The position numbers and the translations under genes are program-made. Positions 48,155-56,730 of a stretch of 64,000 nt of DNA are shown here, one piece after another. This stretch comes from SIAQ01 sp963767835 (GTDB taxonomy: Bacteria > Planctomycetota > Planctomycetia > Gemmatales > Gemmataceae), in NCBI GenBank assembly GCA_963767835.1, contig CAVYFY010000015.1, positions 391,340 through 455,339 on the forward strand, given 5' to 3'. The notes below the pieces were generated by a model. The model did no database searches and was not told the origin of the DNA. It worked only from the letters and a program-made list of their open reading frames with translations. The stretch's first letter is position 1, and every line of letters starts with the position of its first letter.

Positions 48155-49636
48155 TCACGCCGCTCGCATTCGCTCGATAATGTTCGTCGTCGAATGCCCC
48201 TGGTGCAGCATCGCCAGGTGGACGCGGCCGCCGTAGGATTCGACGAACTGGGCGCCGACGATTTCGTCCTTGCGGTAATCGGCCCCCTTGACGAGCACGT
48301 CGGGCCGAATCACCTGGATCAGGTGCATCGGCGTCGCCTCTTCAAAGACGGTCACGAAATCGACGACCTGCAACGCGGCCAGGATCAGCGACCGCGCGGC
48401 CAGCGGTTGCACTGGGCGCGTGTTGCCCTTCAAGGCGCGGACGCTGGCATCGCTATTCAAGGCGACGACGAGGACATCCCCCTGAGCGCGGGCCTCTTGC
48501 AGATATTGCACGTGGCCAGCATGCAAGCACATCGAAGCAGCCATTGGTGAAGACGACGCGCTGCCCGAGCCGGCGGCGATAATCGAGTTCCTGCGCGACC
48601 GCATCGAGTGGCGAGCACCTTGTTGGCCGCCATCGTGGCGATGCCCGGCCATCAGGTCGCGCAGGATTTCGTCGCGCGTCACGGTGGCGACGCCGATCTT
48701 CTCGACTTCCAGGCCGCCGGCGATGTTGGCGAGCTGGATCGCTTGCTCGTAATCCGCACCCGAGGCAAGCGCGACCGCCAGCATGCTCATGACCATGTCG
48801 CCGGCGCCGGTGATGTCGTAAACGTGCCGCGGCCGAGTCGGGAAATGCTTGGCCCGGCCATCGCGATGTTTGAGCGCCATGCCGTCCTTGTCGAGCGTGA
48901 TGATGGCGGCGTCGAGATCGAGCTTTTCCTGCAATTGCGTCGCGGCGTTCCAGACCTCGCTCATGTCGCTCAAGGTCCGCCCGGTCGCCAGGCCCGCTTC
49001 GAGCCGATTCGGCGTGAGCGCGGAGCAGCCGTGATATTTGCGGTAATCGTTGCCACGAATTGGATCGGCGAGGACCTTGAGCCCCTGGGCGCGGGCGGCG
49101 CTGATGATCGCGCTCAGCAGGCCTGGCGTGCAAACCCCCTTGTCGTAATCGCTGATCAGGACGATGTCGGTCTTCTTCAACTGATTGTTGACGGCGAGCA
49201 TGATCTGATCGCGAATCGGCTCGCTGATGGCCCGGCGATCCTCGTAATCGACGCGGATCATCTGCTGCGGATGCCGGTGCTGGGCTCGGCCGACATAGCG
49301 TTCCTTGACGGTGCTGGGGCGATTGACATCGGTGATGACCGCTTCATGATCGATGCCTTGATCGGTGAGCATCTGGCGAATGCGGCCGCCGTCGTGGTCA
49401 TTGCCGACGATGCCGGCGAGCATGACCTTGGCGCCGAGAGCACGCAACATGGTGGCAACGCTGGACGCCCCGCCGAGCCGCTCCTCGCGCCGCTCGGCGC
49501 GCATCAGGATCACCGGCGCCTCCTGGCTGATGCGCTCGGCATCGCCCCAGATATAGCGATCCATCATCGCGTCGCCGACGACCAGCACGCGCGGCTGTCC
49601 CAGGTTTTGGACGAGATCGACCAGTTCTTTCGACAT
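48155..49636 (-). CDS. hldE: Bifunctional heptose 7-phosphate kinase / adenylyltransferase, compensating frameshifts
   Basis: 493 residues. N-terminal PfkB-like kinase (VLVVGDAMMDRYIWGDAERI, LGGASSVATMLRALGA, DYDKGVCTPGLLSAIISAAR, DITGAGDMVMSMLAVALASG). C-terminal adenylyltransferase (HAGHVQYLQEARAQGDVLVV, DFVTVFEEATPMHLI, RPDVLVKGADYRKDEIVG). Between about 48620 and 48535 the reading lies in another frame, where RQRVVFTNGCFDVL-like sequence (VVFTNGCFDVL) restores the missing nucleotidyltransferase motif. Two compensating one-base errors are likely. It makes ADP-heptose for the LPS core. Confidence 0.9.
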   Translation of the reverse strand: MSKELVDLVQNLGQPRVLVVGDAMMDRYIWGDAERISQEAPVILMRAERREERLGGASSVATMLRALGAKVMLAGIVGNDHDGGRIRQMLTDQGIDHEAVITDVNRPSTVKERYVGRAQHRHPQQMIRVDYEDRRAISEPIRDQIMLAVNNQLKKTDIVLISDYDKGVCTPGLLSAIISAARAQGLKVLADPIRGNDYRKYHGCSALTPNRLEAGLATGRTLSDMSEVWNAATQLQEKLDLDAAIITLDKDGMALKHRDGRAKHFPTRPRHVYDITGAGDMVMSMLAVALASGADYEQAIQLANIAGGLEVEKIGVATVTRDEILRDLMAGHRHDGGQQGARHSMRSRRNSIIAAGSGSASSSPMAASMCLHAGHVQYLQEARAQGDVLVVALNSDASVRALKGNTRPVQPLAARSLILAALQVVDFVTVFEEATPMHLIQVIRPDVLVKGADYRKDEIVGAQFVESYGGRVHLAMLHQGHSTTNIIERMRAA

Positions 49637-49651
49637 TGAATCGCCCTCTCC

Positions 49652-49712
49652 TCGCCGCTTGCGGCTTAGCGCTCGCAGGTTCCATCCGAGCGCTAAGCCG
49701 CAAGCGGCCTGA
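49652..49712. repeat. GCTTAGCGCTCG palindromic element upstream of hldE
   Basis: CCGCTTGCGGCTTAGCGCTC and GAGCGCTAAGCCGCAAGCGG arms with a short loop, 15 bases upstream of the hldE start and 10 bases downstream of the DHS-like stop. Confidence 0.8.
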
Positions 49713-49721
49713 TTAATTCCA

Positions 49722-50726
49722 TCACGCCGCCGCCGTCGCCTCCACGGCCGAGCGCTTCGCCAGTTGGCACGCGACCGCCAGATGCAGCAGCGGCAGCATG
49801 ATCTCGTGGTGGCCGATCAACTCGATGCCTTCGCTCGATGGGCGTTCCAGCACGTTGACGCGCGAACGGTATTGCGCTTGCTTGTCGAGGTTGACCGTCA
49901 CCAGGCCGTCGAGATCGTGGCCGAAATTGTTGGCGACGGAGACGGCCTTGACGAAGACTTCGGGCATGATGACGGCGCTGCCGAGGTTCATCCAGACGCC
50001 GCCGGCCATGGTGGCGATGACGCTGCACAGGCGGCGGAAGTCGATGAGGGAGGATTCGCCGAGGGCGGCGCCGGAAACGTGCGGGTGCATGTGGACGATG
50101 TCGGTGCCGAGGGCCACGTGGATAGTGCAGGGGATGCCGGCGCGGTAGGCGGCGAGGACCAGGCTCGATTCGTCGTGTGGGCAATTCATCTCGTCCAGAT
50201 GCCGGCCCAGTGCCCAGCCGAGGCCGAGATCATTCTCCGCGCCGTTATGGGCGGCGACGGCGAACGCATCGGCGGTTTCCCGCGCCATGCCGAATTCTCC
50301 CTTCGGCAATTGCGTCGCGACATTCTCGCTGGTCTTGCCGGCGTAGGCCAGCTCGAAATCGTGGATCGCCGCGGAGCCGTTCATGGCGATGGCCTTGATG
50401 ACGCCGCGCTCGATCCAGTCGATCAAATACGGAGCGCAGCCGGTCTTGATGACATGCCCGCCGAGCGCGACGGCAACCGTTTTGCGATCGCGATGGGCCC
50501 GGCACAAATGATTGGTGACACGGCGAATATCGTTGGCGGCGAGCTGCTTCGGCAAGCTCAAAAGCCAATCCTCGGCACTGGCGCCGGCATCAACCGGCTG
50601 GCCCAGGTCATCGTGAAACACCTTCGATGGCCGGGCGCTGAGATCGTAGGTCTTCAGCGCGGCCAAATCGTAGGGCTTGTGCGGCCCAGTCAACGAAGCG
50701 TGACCGTGAGATGCGTTTTCAGACAT
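49722..50726 (-). CDS. Deoxyhypusine synthase-like protein
   Basis: 334 residues; AAGGAGG lies eight bases before the ATG. The Rossmann-like core has VALGGHVIKTGCAPYLIDWI, AIAMNGSAAIHDFELAYAGK, HVALGTDIVHMHPHVSGAAL, and WMNLGSAVIMPEVFVKAVSV, recalling deoxyhypusine synthase and its bacterial relatives that use NAD and polyamines. The DHS catalytic lysine motif is not visible in the C-terminal GHHEIMLPLLHLA segment. It lies between lpxK and hldE on the same strand, so a link to envelope or polyamine metabolism is possible but unproven. Confidence 0.6.
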   Translation of the reverse strand: MSENASHGHASLTGPHKPYDLAALKTYDLSARPSKVFHDDLGQPVDAGASAEDWLLSLPKQLAANDIRRVTNHLCRAHRDRKTVAVALGGHVIKTGCAPYLIDWIERGVIKAIAMNGSAAIHDFELAYAGKTSENVATQLPKGEFGMARETADAFAVAAHNGAENDLGLGWALGRHLDEMNCPHDESSLVLAAYRAGIPCTIHVALGTDIVHMHPHVSGAALGESSLIDFRRLCSVIATMAGGVWMNLGSAVIMPEVFVKAVSVANNFGHDLDGLVTVNLDKQAQYRSRVNVLERPSSEGIELIGHHEIMLPLLHLAVACQLAKRSAVEATAAA

Positions 50727-50759
50727 GCCGGCCCCTCCTTGAGTCGGTGAAAGTATTTA

Positions 50760-50855
50760 CTCCCCTCTCCCTCCGGGAGAGGGGTTGAGGGCAGAGTGTT
50801 CAAGACATTCGTTGAACACCCTCACCCCCGGCCCCTCTCCCGGAAGGAGAGGGGG
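50760..50855. repeat. Inverted pair of CCCTCTCCC-type palindromic elements (intergenic)
   Basis: TCCCCTCTCCCTCCGGGAGA plus GGGG at 50760-50784 and the inverse copy CCCTCACCCCCGGCCCCTCT plus CCCGGAAGGAGAGGGG at 50818-50855, with a spacer that is itself palindromic (GTGTTCAAGACATTCGTTGA). The only copy of this family outside a gene in the window; between the lpxK stop and the DHS-like start. Confidence 0.9.
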
Positions 50856-50872
50856 GAAAAATCCCGCGGGCG

Positions 50873-51943
50873 CTAAACGGGGATAGCAATCTTTCGTAAC
50901 AATCCTTCCAGCGTTTCCCGTCCCGTTGTCATCTCGAGCGCGATCTGGAGCGCCCATAGTTCCCGGTCGCCGGCGCGGTCGAGGCGAATCTTGACGAGAT
51001 CCTTCTGCGTCGTCGCCAATACCGCGTCTTGTGGAAGCTGCCTGGCCCAGGTGCGCAGCGCTTCCACGTCGTCTTTCGAGTAAGCGTGATGATCGGGATA
51101 CGTCCGCCAGGCGATGACGTTGAGCCCGAGCTTCACGAGCGTTTGCCGAAACGCTTCCGGATTGCCGAGCCCGCAAAAGCCGGCAATTGGGCGGTCCTGA
51201 ACCGATTCCAGCGACGCCGTCTGCTGCGACGCATTGCGCCACTGTGCCGGCCGATGCGTCGATTCGGTGATCGGCAACTCCGGCTTGACGTTTGCAACCG
51301 TCTGCCGGATCGCGCTGACCGCTTGCGGCGTAGCGAGGTCACAGCGCGTCAGGATCACCGCATCGGCTCGCTTCAGGCCGCTGATCGGCTCGCGCAACAG
51401 ACCGCGCGGCAACAGATAACCGTAACCCCACGGGCAGGTGGCGTCGATCAACACCAGGTCGAGATCGCGCTTCAGTTGCCGATGCTGAAACCCGTCATCG
51501 AGGACCAGGATATCGCTTTCGAGTTCCTCGACCGCGATCCTTGCCAACTCGGCGCGATCGGGGCCTTGCAAGTGTGGCACATCGGGGAGGTTTTCTTCCA
51601 GCACCAGCGCCTCATCGTTCCGGCCCGCTGCGCTGCCATAGCCGCGACTCAGGAGCGCGACCTTCAAGCCGAGCTGGGAGAAAACCTTCGCGACGTACTC
51701 GACGCAGGGCGTCTTGCCGGTGCCGCCGACCGTCAGGTTGCCGACGCTGACGACCGGGACTTCGGCCTGGGCGATCGCTTTCCAGCCGCGGTCGAAGGCG
51801 GTGTTTCGGAGGCTCACGCCGAGGCGATAACCGAGGCTCAAGGTCCAAAGGCCGCCGCGCTGGAGGGTCGGCCAGACGCCGGTGCGGTCGCCGCGAATCA
51901 GTGCGTGAAAAGCATCGTTCAATCGGTGCGCACTCGTCCACAC
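50873..51943 (-). CDS. lpxK: Tetraacyldisaccharide 4'-kinase
   Basis: 356 residues from a GTG at 51943. Membrane-associated kinase that adds the 4'-phosphate to the lipid A disaccharide. Family motifs: VPVVSVGNLTVGGTGKTPCV with Walker A, KVALLSRGYGSAAG, GPDRAELARIAVEE, LVLDDGFQHRQLKRDLDLVL and PRGLLREPISGLKRADAVIL. The C-terminal DHHAYSKDDVEAL and ATTQKDLVKIRLD are also typical. It shows that the organism makes lipid A. Upstream of the LPS core genes on the same strand. Confidence 0.94.
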   Translation of the reverse strand: MWTSAHRLNDAFHALIRGDRTGVWPTLQRGGLWTLSLGYRLGVSLRNTAFDRGWKAIAQAEVPVVSVGNLTVGGTGKTPCVEYVAKVFSQLGLKVALLSRGYGSAAGRNDEALVLEENLPDVPHLQGPDRAELARIAVEELESDILVLDDGFQHRQLKRDLDLVLIDATCPWGYGYLLPRGLLREPISGLKRADAVILTRCDLATPQAVSAIRQTVANVKPELPITESTHRPAQWRNASQQTASLESVQDRPIAGFCGLGNPEAFRQTLVKLGLNVIAWRTYPDHHAYSKDDVEALRTWARQLPQDAVLATTQKDLVKIRLDRAGDRELWALQIALEMTTGRETLEGLLRKIAIPV

Positions 51944-52083
51944 TTCAAGGAACGATGTTATAGTCGGAAAGGGAGAATGGAGTCAACGCCGGTTTGAGAG
52001 ATGGAATACCGCTTGGGGATTCGCGCTCGCATCCTCGGACGGGGCGAATTTGCTCTTCGTTGCGAGCGCGAAGCCGCAAGCGG

Positions 52084-52830
52084 TTATTTGGTGCCGCTCA
52101 ATTCGGTGATGCGTTTTTTTGCCTCCGCGGTGCGGCGCGGATCGATTTCCTTTTGCTCGACTTCGCGATAGAGCTCGAGGGCCTTGCCGCGATCGTGGAG
52201 TTGCCGATCGTAAAGCCGGGCGGCGCGGATGCGGGCTTCGTGCGATGTCTTTGGATTCCATTGATAGCAGCGATGGTAATACTCGACGGCCCGATAGTAC
52301 TGGCGATACGCCTTACTCTCGTAGAGATCGCCGAGCATGAAGGCGACGTCGGAAATCTTGTCCGAGTGGGGATACTTGGTCAGGATCTCCTGGAACACCA
52401 CCTCGGCACGCCGCTGATTGTCGATGTAATTGTCGCCGAAGCCCTGGTCCTTGAACTGGAGCGCCCAGAGAAAGAGCTTGTTCGCTTCGGGGACGTTCTG
52501 ATCGCCCTTGAGGTTGGGGGCCGGCACGTCGAGATCGAGGCGAAAGGCGTTTTTCGGGATGCGGTGGTACTGCCGCAGCTCTTCCTCGGCCCATTTCATT
52601 TTTTCCAGATCGTGGACCTGGTAATAATGGATGCGCAACTGTTCGAGGGTTTTCTGGTATTCGCTGCGGCTGATGAGGAGCTTTTTCACGAGTTCGAAGT
52701 CGTCGTTTTTGCCCGGCGTGGGCGTTCCGGTGGAGGGAGTTTGGGCGCGCGGCACGGTTGCCAGCAATATGATGGCAAAGATCGCGAGCAACCGGGCCAA
52801 CCAGCGGTGGGCCAACATGCGTCTCCCCAT
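52084..52830 (-). CDS. Secreted TPR-like tetratricopeptide protein
   Basis: About 248 residues from ATG 52830; ATG 52818 with GGGGAG upstream is an equally good start. Signal peptide LARLLAIFAIILLATVPRAQ. Helical repeats follow, with ADKLFLWALQ-like ANKLFLWALQFKDQGFGDNY, RAEVVFQEILTKYPHSDKIS, DVAFMLGDLYESKAY and ARLYDRQLHDRGKALELYRE, which are TPR units of the BamD/YfiO style. Probable periplasmic scaffold. No lipobox cysteine, so not a BamD lipoprotein. Confidence 0.8.
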   Translation of the reverse strand: MGRRMLAHRWLARLLAIFAIILLATVPRAQTPSTGTPTPGKNDDFELVKKLLISRSEYQKTLEQLRIHYYQVHDLEKMKWAEEELRQYHRIPKNAFRLDLDVPAPNLKGDQNVPEANKLFLWALQFKDQGFGDNYIDNQRRAEVVFQEILTKYPHSDKISDVAFMLGDLYESKAYRQYYRAVEYYHRCYQWNPKTSHEARIRAARLYDRQLHDRGKALELYREVEQKEIDPRRTAEAKKRITELSGTK

Positions 52831-52911
52831 TTCATTCAGTCCGCGATGCGCCGGTTCATTTTCCCGGCGGTAGGGCGGCATGGTCGCCCGAGCCGCCGAT
52901 GCGGCCAAAAA

Positions 52912-53975
52912 TCATGCGCCCGCAGGCGTCTGCAGGACGCTGGTAACCGTGATCGACACGTCCTGTCCAAGCGCCTGGCGGCCCTGCTCGACGACCACCA
53001 TGGTGCCGTCCTCCAGATAGCCGACCCCCTGACCGATCTGGTCGCCCAGCTTGCTGATCTTCACGTGCAACACTTCGCCCGGTAGCGCGACCAGTTTCAT
53101 CGCGTTGGAAAGCTCGTTGAGGTTGATGACTTCCACGCCCTGCAACTGGCAAATCTTGTTCAGATTGAAATCATTCGTCACCACCCGGCCGCTCAGCGAT
53201 TGCGCCAGCACCACCAGCCGCTCGTCCACCTTTTGCACGTCGCGCAACTCCGGCAGGTTCGCCTCGTGCATCTGCAGATCGACCTTCGTGTTCGTTTGCA
53301 GCCGCTTGAGCACGTCCAGCCCGCGCCGGCCGCGATTGCGGCGTATTTTGTCGGAACTGTCCGCGATCCCTTGTAATTCTTGCAAAACGAAGCGAGGCAC
53401 GATCAGCTTGGTGTCGATGATTCCCGTTTCACAAATATCGGCAATTCGCCCGTCAATAATCACACTGGTGTCCAGGACCAGCGGTTTCGGGCCCTTGACC
53501 TGCTTGGAAAACTCGACATACGGAATGATGAAGCGAAATTCGTCCTTGGTCTGCAGAAGCATGGCAATCGCAATGTAGCAGGTCAGCACCGTGATCAGCA
53601 GTTGAAAGGTGGATTCGAGCCGCGCCCCGCGCCCGGCAGGTTGTTCAGGTATTGCCTCACGACCGGACTCAAGGCGGACCAGAACAGATAGCTGACGGCC
53701 AGGCCCCCCAAAAGGCCGAAACCGATTGCCGACAAGGTGGTAATGTCCTTGCGCCCCGAAATCATATCGAAGGCCACCACACCGATCATAATCGCGACGC
53801 TGGCAACGGCCGCGATGAGGCCCGCAGTGAATTGGGCTTGCTCCTCCACGCCAAACACCAACGCATCGGCCGCGATACTGAAGGTGAGGCCGACGACGCA
53901 GGCGCGCACAATCCATAACAATTTGGTCGAGCTGGCGAAGAATTCATCGATTTTGTTAGGCAAAACGACCTCCAC
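52912..53975 (-). CDS. Membrane-anchored PIN-TRAM protein (YacL-like), one frameshift
   Basis: About 354 residues with the break near 53630 bridged. The N-terminal frame has four membrane helices (STKLLWIVRACVVGLTFSIA, GLIAAVASVAIMIGVVAFDM, LSAIGFGLLGGLAVSYLFWS and, after the break, LLITVLTCYIAIAMLLQT). Then the PIN nuclease domain: PLVLDTSVIIDGRIADICET, VLQELQGIADSSD, RRGLDVLKRL, VDERLVVLAQSLSGRVVTND-FNL. The C-terminal TRAM domain is LPGEVLHVKISKLGDQIGQG plus VGYLEDGTMVVVEQG. The acidic PIN residues suggest an RNase. Confidence 0.88.
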
Positions 53976-54086
53976 GGAGCGAACGGGAATGAATGCATTT
54001 GGGACGCTTTCAATAAATCAGACGCCTAATATGACGACCGGCGGGTAGAAAATCTCGCAATTTGCGGTCATTTTTGTGTCCCTATT

Positions 54087-55224
54087 CTACAGAACGGAGG
54101 CGGCCTGAAACAGCCGTTGATATTCATCCTGGGCGTACCCATCAGTCATGCCCGCCAGGTAATCGCAGACCGTTTGCTTCAAACCGGCCTGTGCGGCCCG
54201 CTGCTGGTAGCGCGTCGGCAGCAGCCCCGGACGGGCGCAGAATTCGTCGAACATCGCCTGGAGTATCCGCTGCCCCTTGTACGCCATGCGCATGATACGA
54301 TAGTGCCGGTAGACTTGTTCATGCAAGAATGCCTCCAGGCCCGCCTTCAAATTCTTCACTTCGGCACCGGGTGTCACCAGCGCCTGGTCGGCCCCGCGCA
54401 CTTCCGCGATGCCGTGGATTGCCCGGGCACGCAGGTTTTCGCGCGTGGTGTCGAGAAGATCGACCACCTGCAAGTCGATCAGCTTGCGGATGACCGTCGG
54501 CTGAAAATGCTCGGACCGAATCGCCGGGTGCTCGGCGCGGGCACGCTCGACGGCGAGATTCCAAAACGGCACGCGCTCGAGATCGGCCGGCATGATGAGA
54601 CCGACGCTCAGCGCGTCATCGACGTCATGGCAATCGTATGCCAGGCTATCGCAAGCATCGACGACCTGCGCTTCCAGGAGTGGTTGGCCGACCCCCAGAT
54701 AGCTCTTGACTTCAGCAGCCTCCGGACGCTTGCTATGCATGGCCTGCGCTTCGAGCACCTCCCAGGATAGGTTCAGGCCGGGGAAATCAGGATAGCGGTA
54801 TTCGAGCAGCTCAACCAGGCGCAGGCATTGGCGGTTGTGCTCGAAGCCTCCGTCGGAACGCATGCATTCATCGAGCACGGTCTCGCCGGCATGACCGAAC
54901 GGCGGATGCCCCATGTCGTGCAAGAGGGCGATGGCTTCGGTCAAATCTTCATTCAGGCCCAGGCGCGGGCGACGGTGCGGCTGATCTGGGCGACTTCCAG
55001 CGTGTGCGTCAAGCGCGTGCGGTGGTAATCGCCGAGCTGATTGACGAGGACCTGCGTCTTGTGCATGAGCCGGCGGAACGCCGTCGAGTGGACGATGCGA
55101 TCGCGATCGCGCTGATAGGCGGAGCGAAATGGATGCGCCGGCTCGGCGTGTTTGCGCCCTTGCTCATGTGAGTCCGCATCGCATAGGGGGCGAGTGATTC
55201 ATCCTCGAAGGAGTGCGCTGTCAT
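54087..55224 (-). CDS. dGTPase-like HD hydrolase, two frameshifts
   Basis: Deoxynucleoside triphosphate triphosphohydrolase of the Dgt family. MTAHSFEDESLAPYAMRTHM starts the protein; after a break near 55160 the second frame gives YQRDRDRIVHSTAFRRLMHK, TQVLVNQLGDYHRTRLTHTL and EVAQISRTVARA, and after a missing C near 54960 the third gives LGLNEDLTEAIALLHDMGHP-PFGHAGE. The histidines and HD of the metal site are thus complete. VVDACDSLAYDCHDVDDALS follows. About 379 residues in all. It hydrolyses dNTP to deoxynucleoside plus PPPi. Confidence 0.9.
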
Positions 55225-55382
55225 GTGAACCTCGACGCCGTCGGCTGCAATAGAAAAGTTCGCTGGGCGGCTTCGCGGACATCGGTGCGCCGGGCCGAAC
55301 TGTGCAATGGCAAGAGCCGTCGCGATTCCGTGTGCGAAACCGCCAAGCGAGCATTCACGGTGCAATCGGTGGGATCATGGTA

Positions 55383-55877
55383 TTAGCCGGCCGCCAAACG
55401 TTCCGTCAGAATCGAGTGAAACTCTTGCAACGACTGCACGATGACGCGGGTGTCGGCCAATACCGACATGTAGTTGGTGTCGCCCGACCAGCGCGGCACG
55501 ATGTGCCAGTGAAGATGGCCCGGCAATCCCGCTCCGGCGGCTCGGCCCAGATTCAGGCCGATGTTGAATCCGTCCGGCTTCATCAAGTCGCGCATGACAT
55601 CCACCAGCCTCGATATCATGGCTTGAATCTGTAGCGTCTCGTCGGCGTCGAGTTCGTGAAGCTGCCCCTTGTGCGCGTTGGGGGCGACCAGCAAATGGCC
55701 ATTATTGTAAGGGAAGCGATTGAGCAGCGCGACACAGCGGCCGCCCCGCCAGGCGATGAGGTTGTCGCGATCCTGCTGCTCGGCCAATCCGTGGCAGATG
55801 AAGCAGGGTTCATGCTCGGTCGGCGACTTGGCGCTCGCGACATAGGAAAGCCGCCAGGGCGCCCACAATCGGTCCAT
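55383..55877 (-). CDS. HIT family hydrolase/nucleotidyl transferase
   Basis: 164 residues from ATG 55877 (MDRLWAPWRLSYVASAKSPT). FICHGLAEQQDRDNLIAWRG, VALLNRFPYNNGHLLVAPNA and the histidine triad HLHWHIVPRWSGDTNYM. Length and the CxxC-like FICHG fit the Ap4A-phosphorylase-like/GalT-related branch of HIT proteins. An in-frame longer start to 56051 overlaps the rhodanese gene and is unlikely. Confidence 0.92.
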   Translation of the reverse strand: MDRLWAPWRLSYVASAKSPTEHEPCFICHGLAEQQDRDNLIAWRGGRCVALLNRFPYNNGHLLVAPNAHKGQLHELDADETLQIQAMISRLVDVMRDLMKPDGFNIGLNLGRAAGAGLPGHLHWHIVPRWSGDTNYMSVLADTRVIVQSLQEFHSILTERLAAG

Positions 55878-55921
55878 CGAGAATTCCTTGACGGGCGACG
55901 ACACCGGATTGATGACGGATT

Positions 55922-56296
55922 TCACGCCGTGGTAAGCGGATACTGTTTTTCGCGCCAAACGCGAATGCCGCCGTCCATCGAGATGACGTTGGTGTAGCCC
56001 ATCTTTTGCAGGTTGTCGGCGGCCATGGCCGAGCGAAACCCGCCGCCGCAATAAAGCACGAGCTTGGCGCCGGTGTCGGGCACCCTCGCCTCAATGTCGC
56101 GCTCGATGACCCCTTTGCCCAGATGCACGGCGCCCGGAACATGGTCCTTGGCGTATTCGCTTTCCTCGCGCACATCGATCAGGATGAATGGTTCGCGTCG
56201 GTCCATCATCGCTTTCACGTCATCGACGGTGGCTTCCTTGACCCGGCTGCGGGCGTCGTTGACGATTTGCAGGAAACGCGGCGTGTGCTTTGCCAT
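55922..56296 (-). CDS. Rhodanese-like domain protein
   Basis: 124 residues, a single rhodanese domain. VDDVKAMMDRREPFILIDVR, EYAKDHVPGAVHLGKG, the active-site loop LYCGGGFRSAMAADNLQKMG with catalytic Cys, and the end VISMDGGIRVWREKQYPL. It can carry persulfide sulfur. The gene is in the same direction as the HIT gene 44 bases away, so they probably form an operon. Confidence 0.94.
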   Translation of the reverse strand: MAKHTPRFLQIVNDARSRVKEATVDDVKAMMDRREPFILIDVREESEYAKDHVPGAVHLGKGVIERDIEARVPDTGAKLVLYCGGGFRSAMAADNLQKMGYTNVISMDGGIRVWREKQYPLTTA

Positions 56297-56378
56297 GATT
56301 GACCCCCTTCCTTCCCATCATATGAATAAGTGCATTACCTCGCTTGCGCGTCGGGCTAAGGGGGAAGGATACGCGGCC

Positions 56379-56723
56379 ATGAGCGAACATCAAGGGTTTT
56401 TCCAGCGCAAGCCATTGCGGCGGGCCTTGTATCACTGGCTGGAGCGCCATCAGCATCCGTTCAATCGCGGCATTCATCTGATCGGCATTCCCATGGCACT
56501 GGCCGGGGCGGTGCTCGTCGTCGTCTGGTGGGAGGAATGGTACTGGGGCGCGCTGGCGTTTGTCGCCGGATATTTGCTGCAATGGGTCGGCCATCTGGTA
56601 GAAGGCAATGATTTAGGCGAGTGGGCGGGCGTCAAGCGTCTACTGGGTTTACCCTATGTGGCGGTGTCGCCGCGCTGGCAGGAAGCCAATTCGGCAGAGC
56701 GATCGCCGCCGCCGAGCGCGTAA
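56379..56723 (+). CDS. Mpo1-like membrane protein (DUF962)
   Basis: 114 residues with GGGGGAAGGA upstream of the ATG. LRRALYHWLERHQHPFNRGI and HLIGIPMALAGAVLVVVWW contain the conserved His and Asn-x-x-x-His pattern of Mpo1/DUF962. LAFVAGYLLQWVGHLVEGND adds the second His motif. Yeast Mpo1 is an iron-dependent dioxygenase that acts on 2-hydroxy fatty acids in the membrane; activity here is inferred from the family. Runs opposite to the rhodanese gene. Confidence 0.85.
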   Translation: MSEHQGFFQRKPLRRALYHWLERHQHPFNRGIHLIGIPMALAGAVLVVVWWEEWYWGALAFVAGYLLQWVGHLVEGNDLGEWAGVKRLLGLPYVAVSPRWQEANSAERSPPPSA

Positions 56724-56730
56724 CGAGCCT

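Noticed and set aside
48608..49639. Plus-strand frame of 343 codons over hldE
   Set aside because: Antisense of a well-conserved kinase; no recognisable motif.
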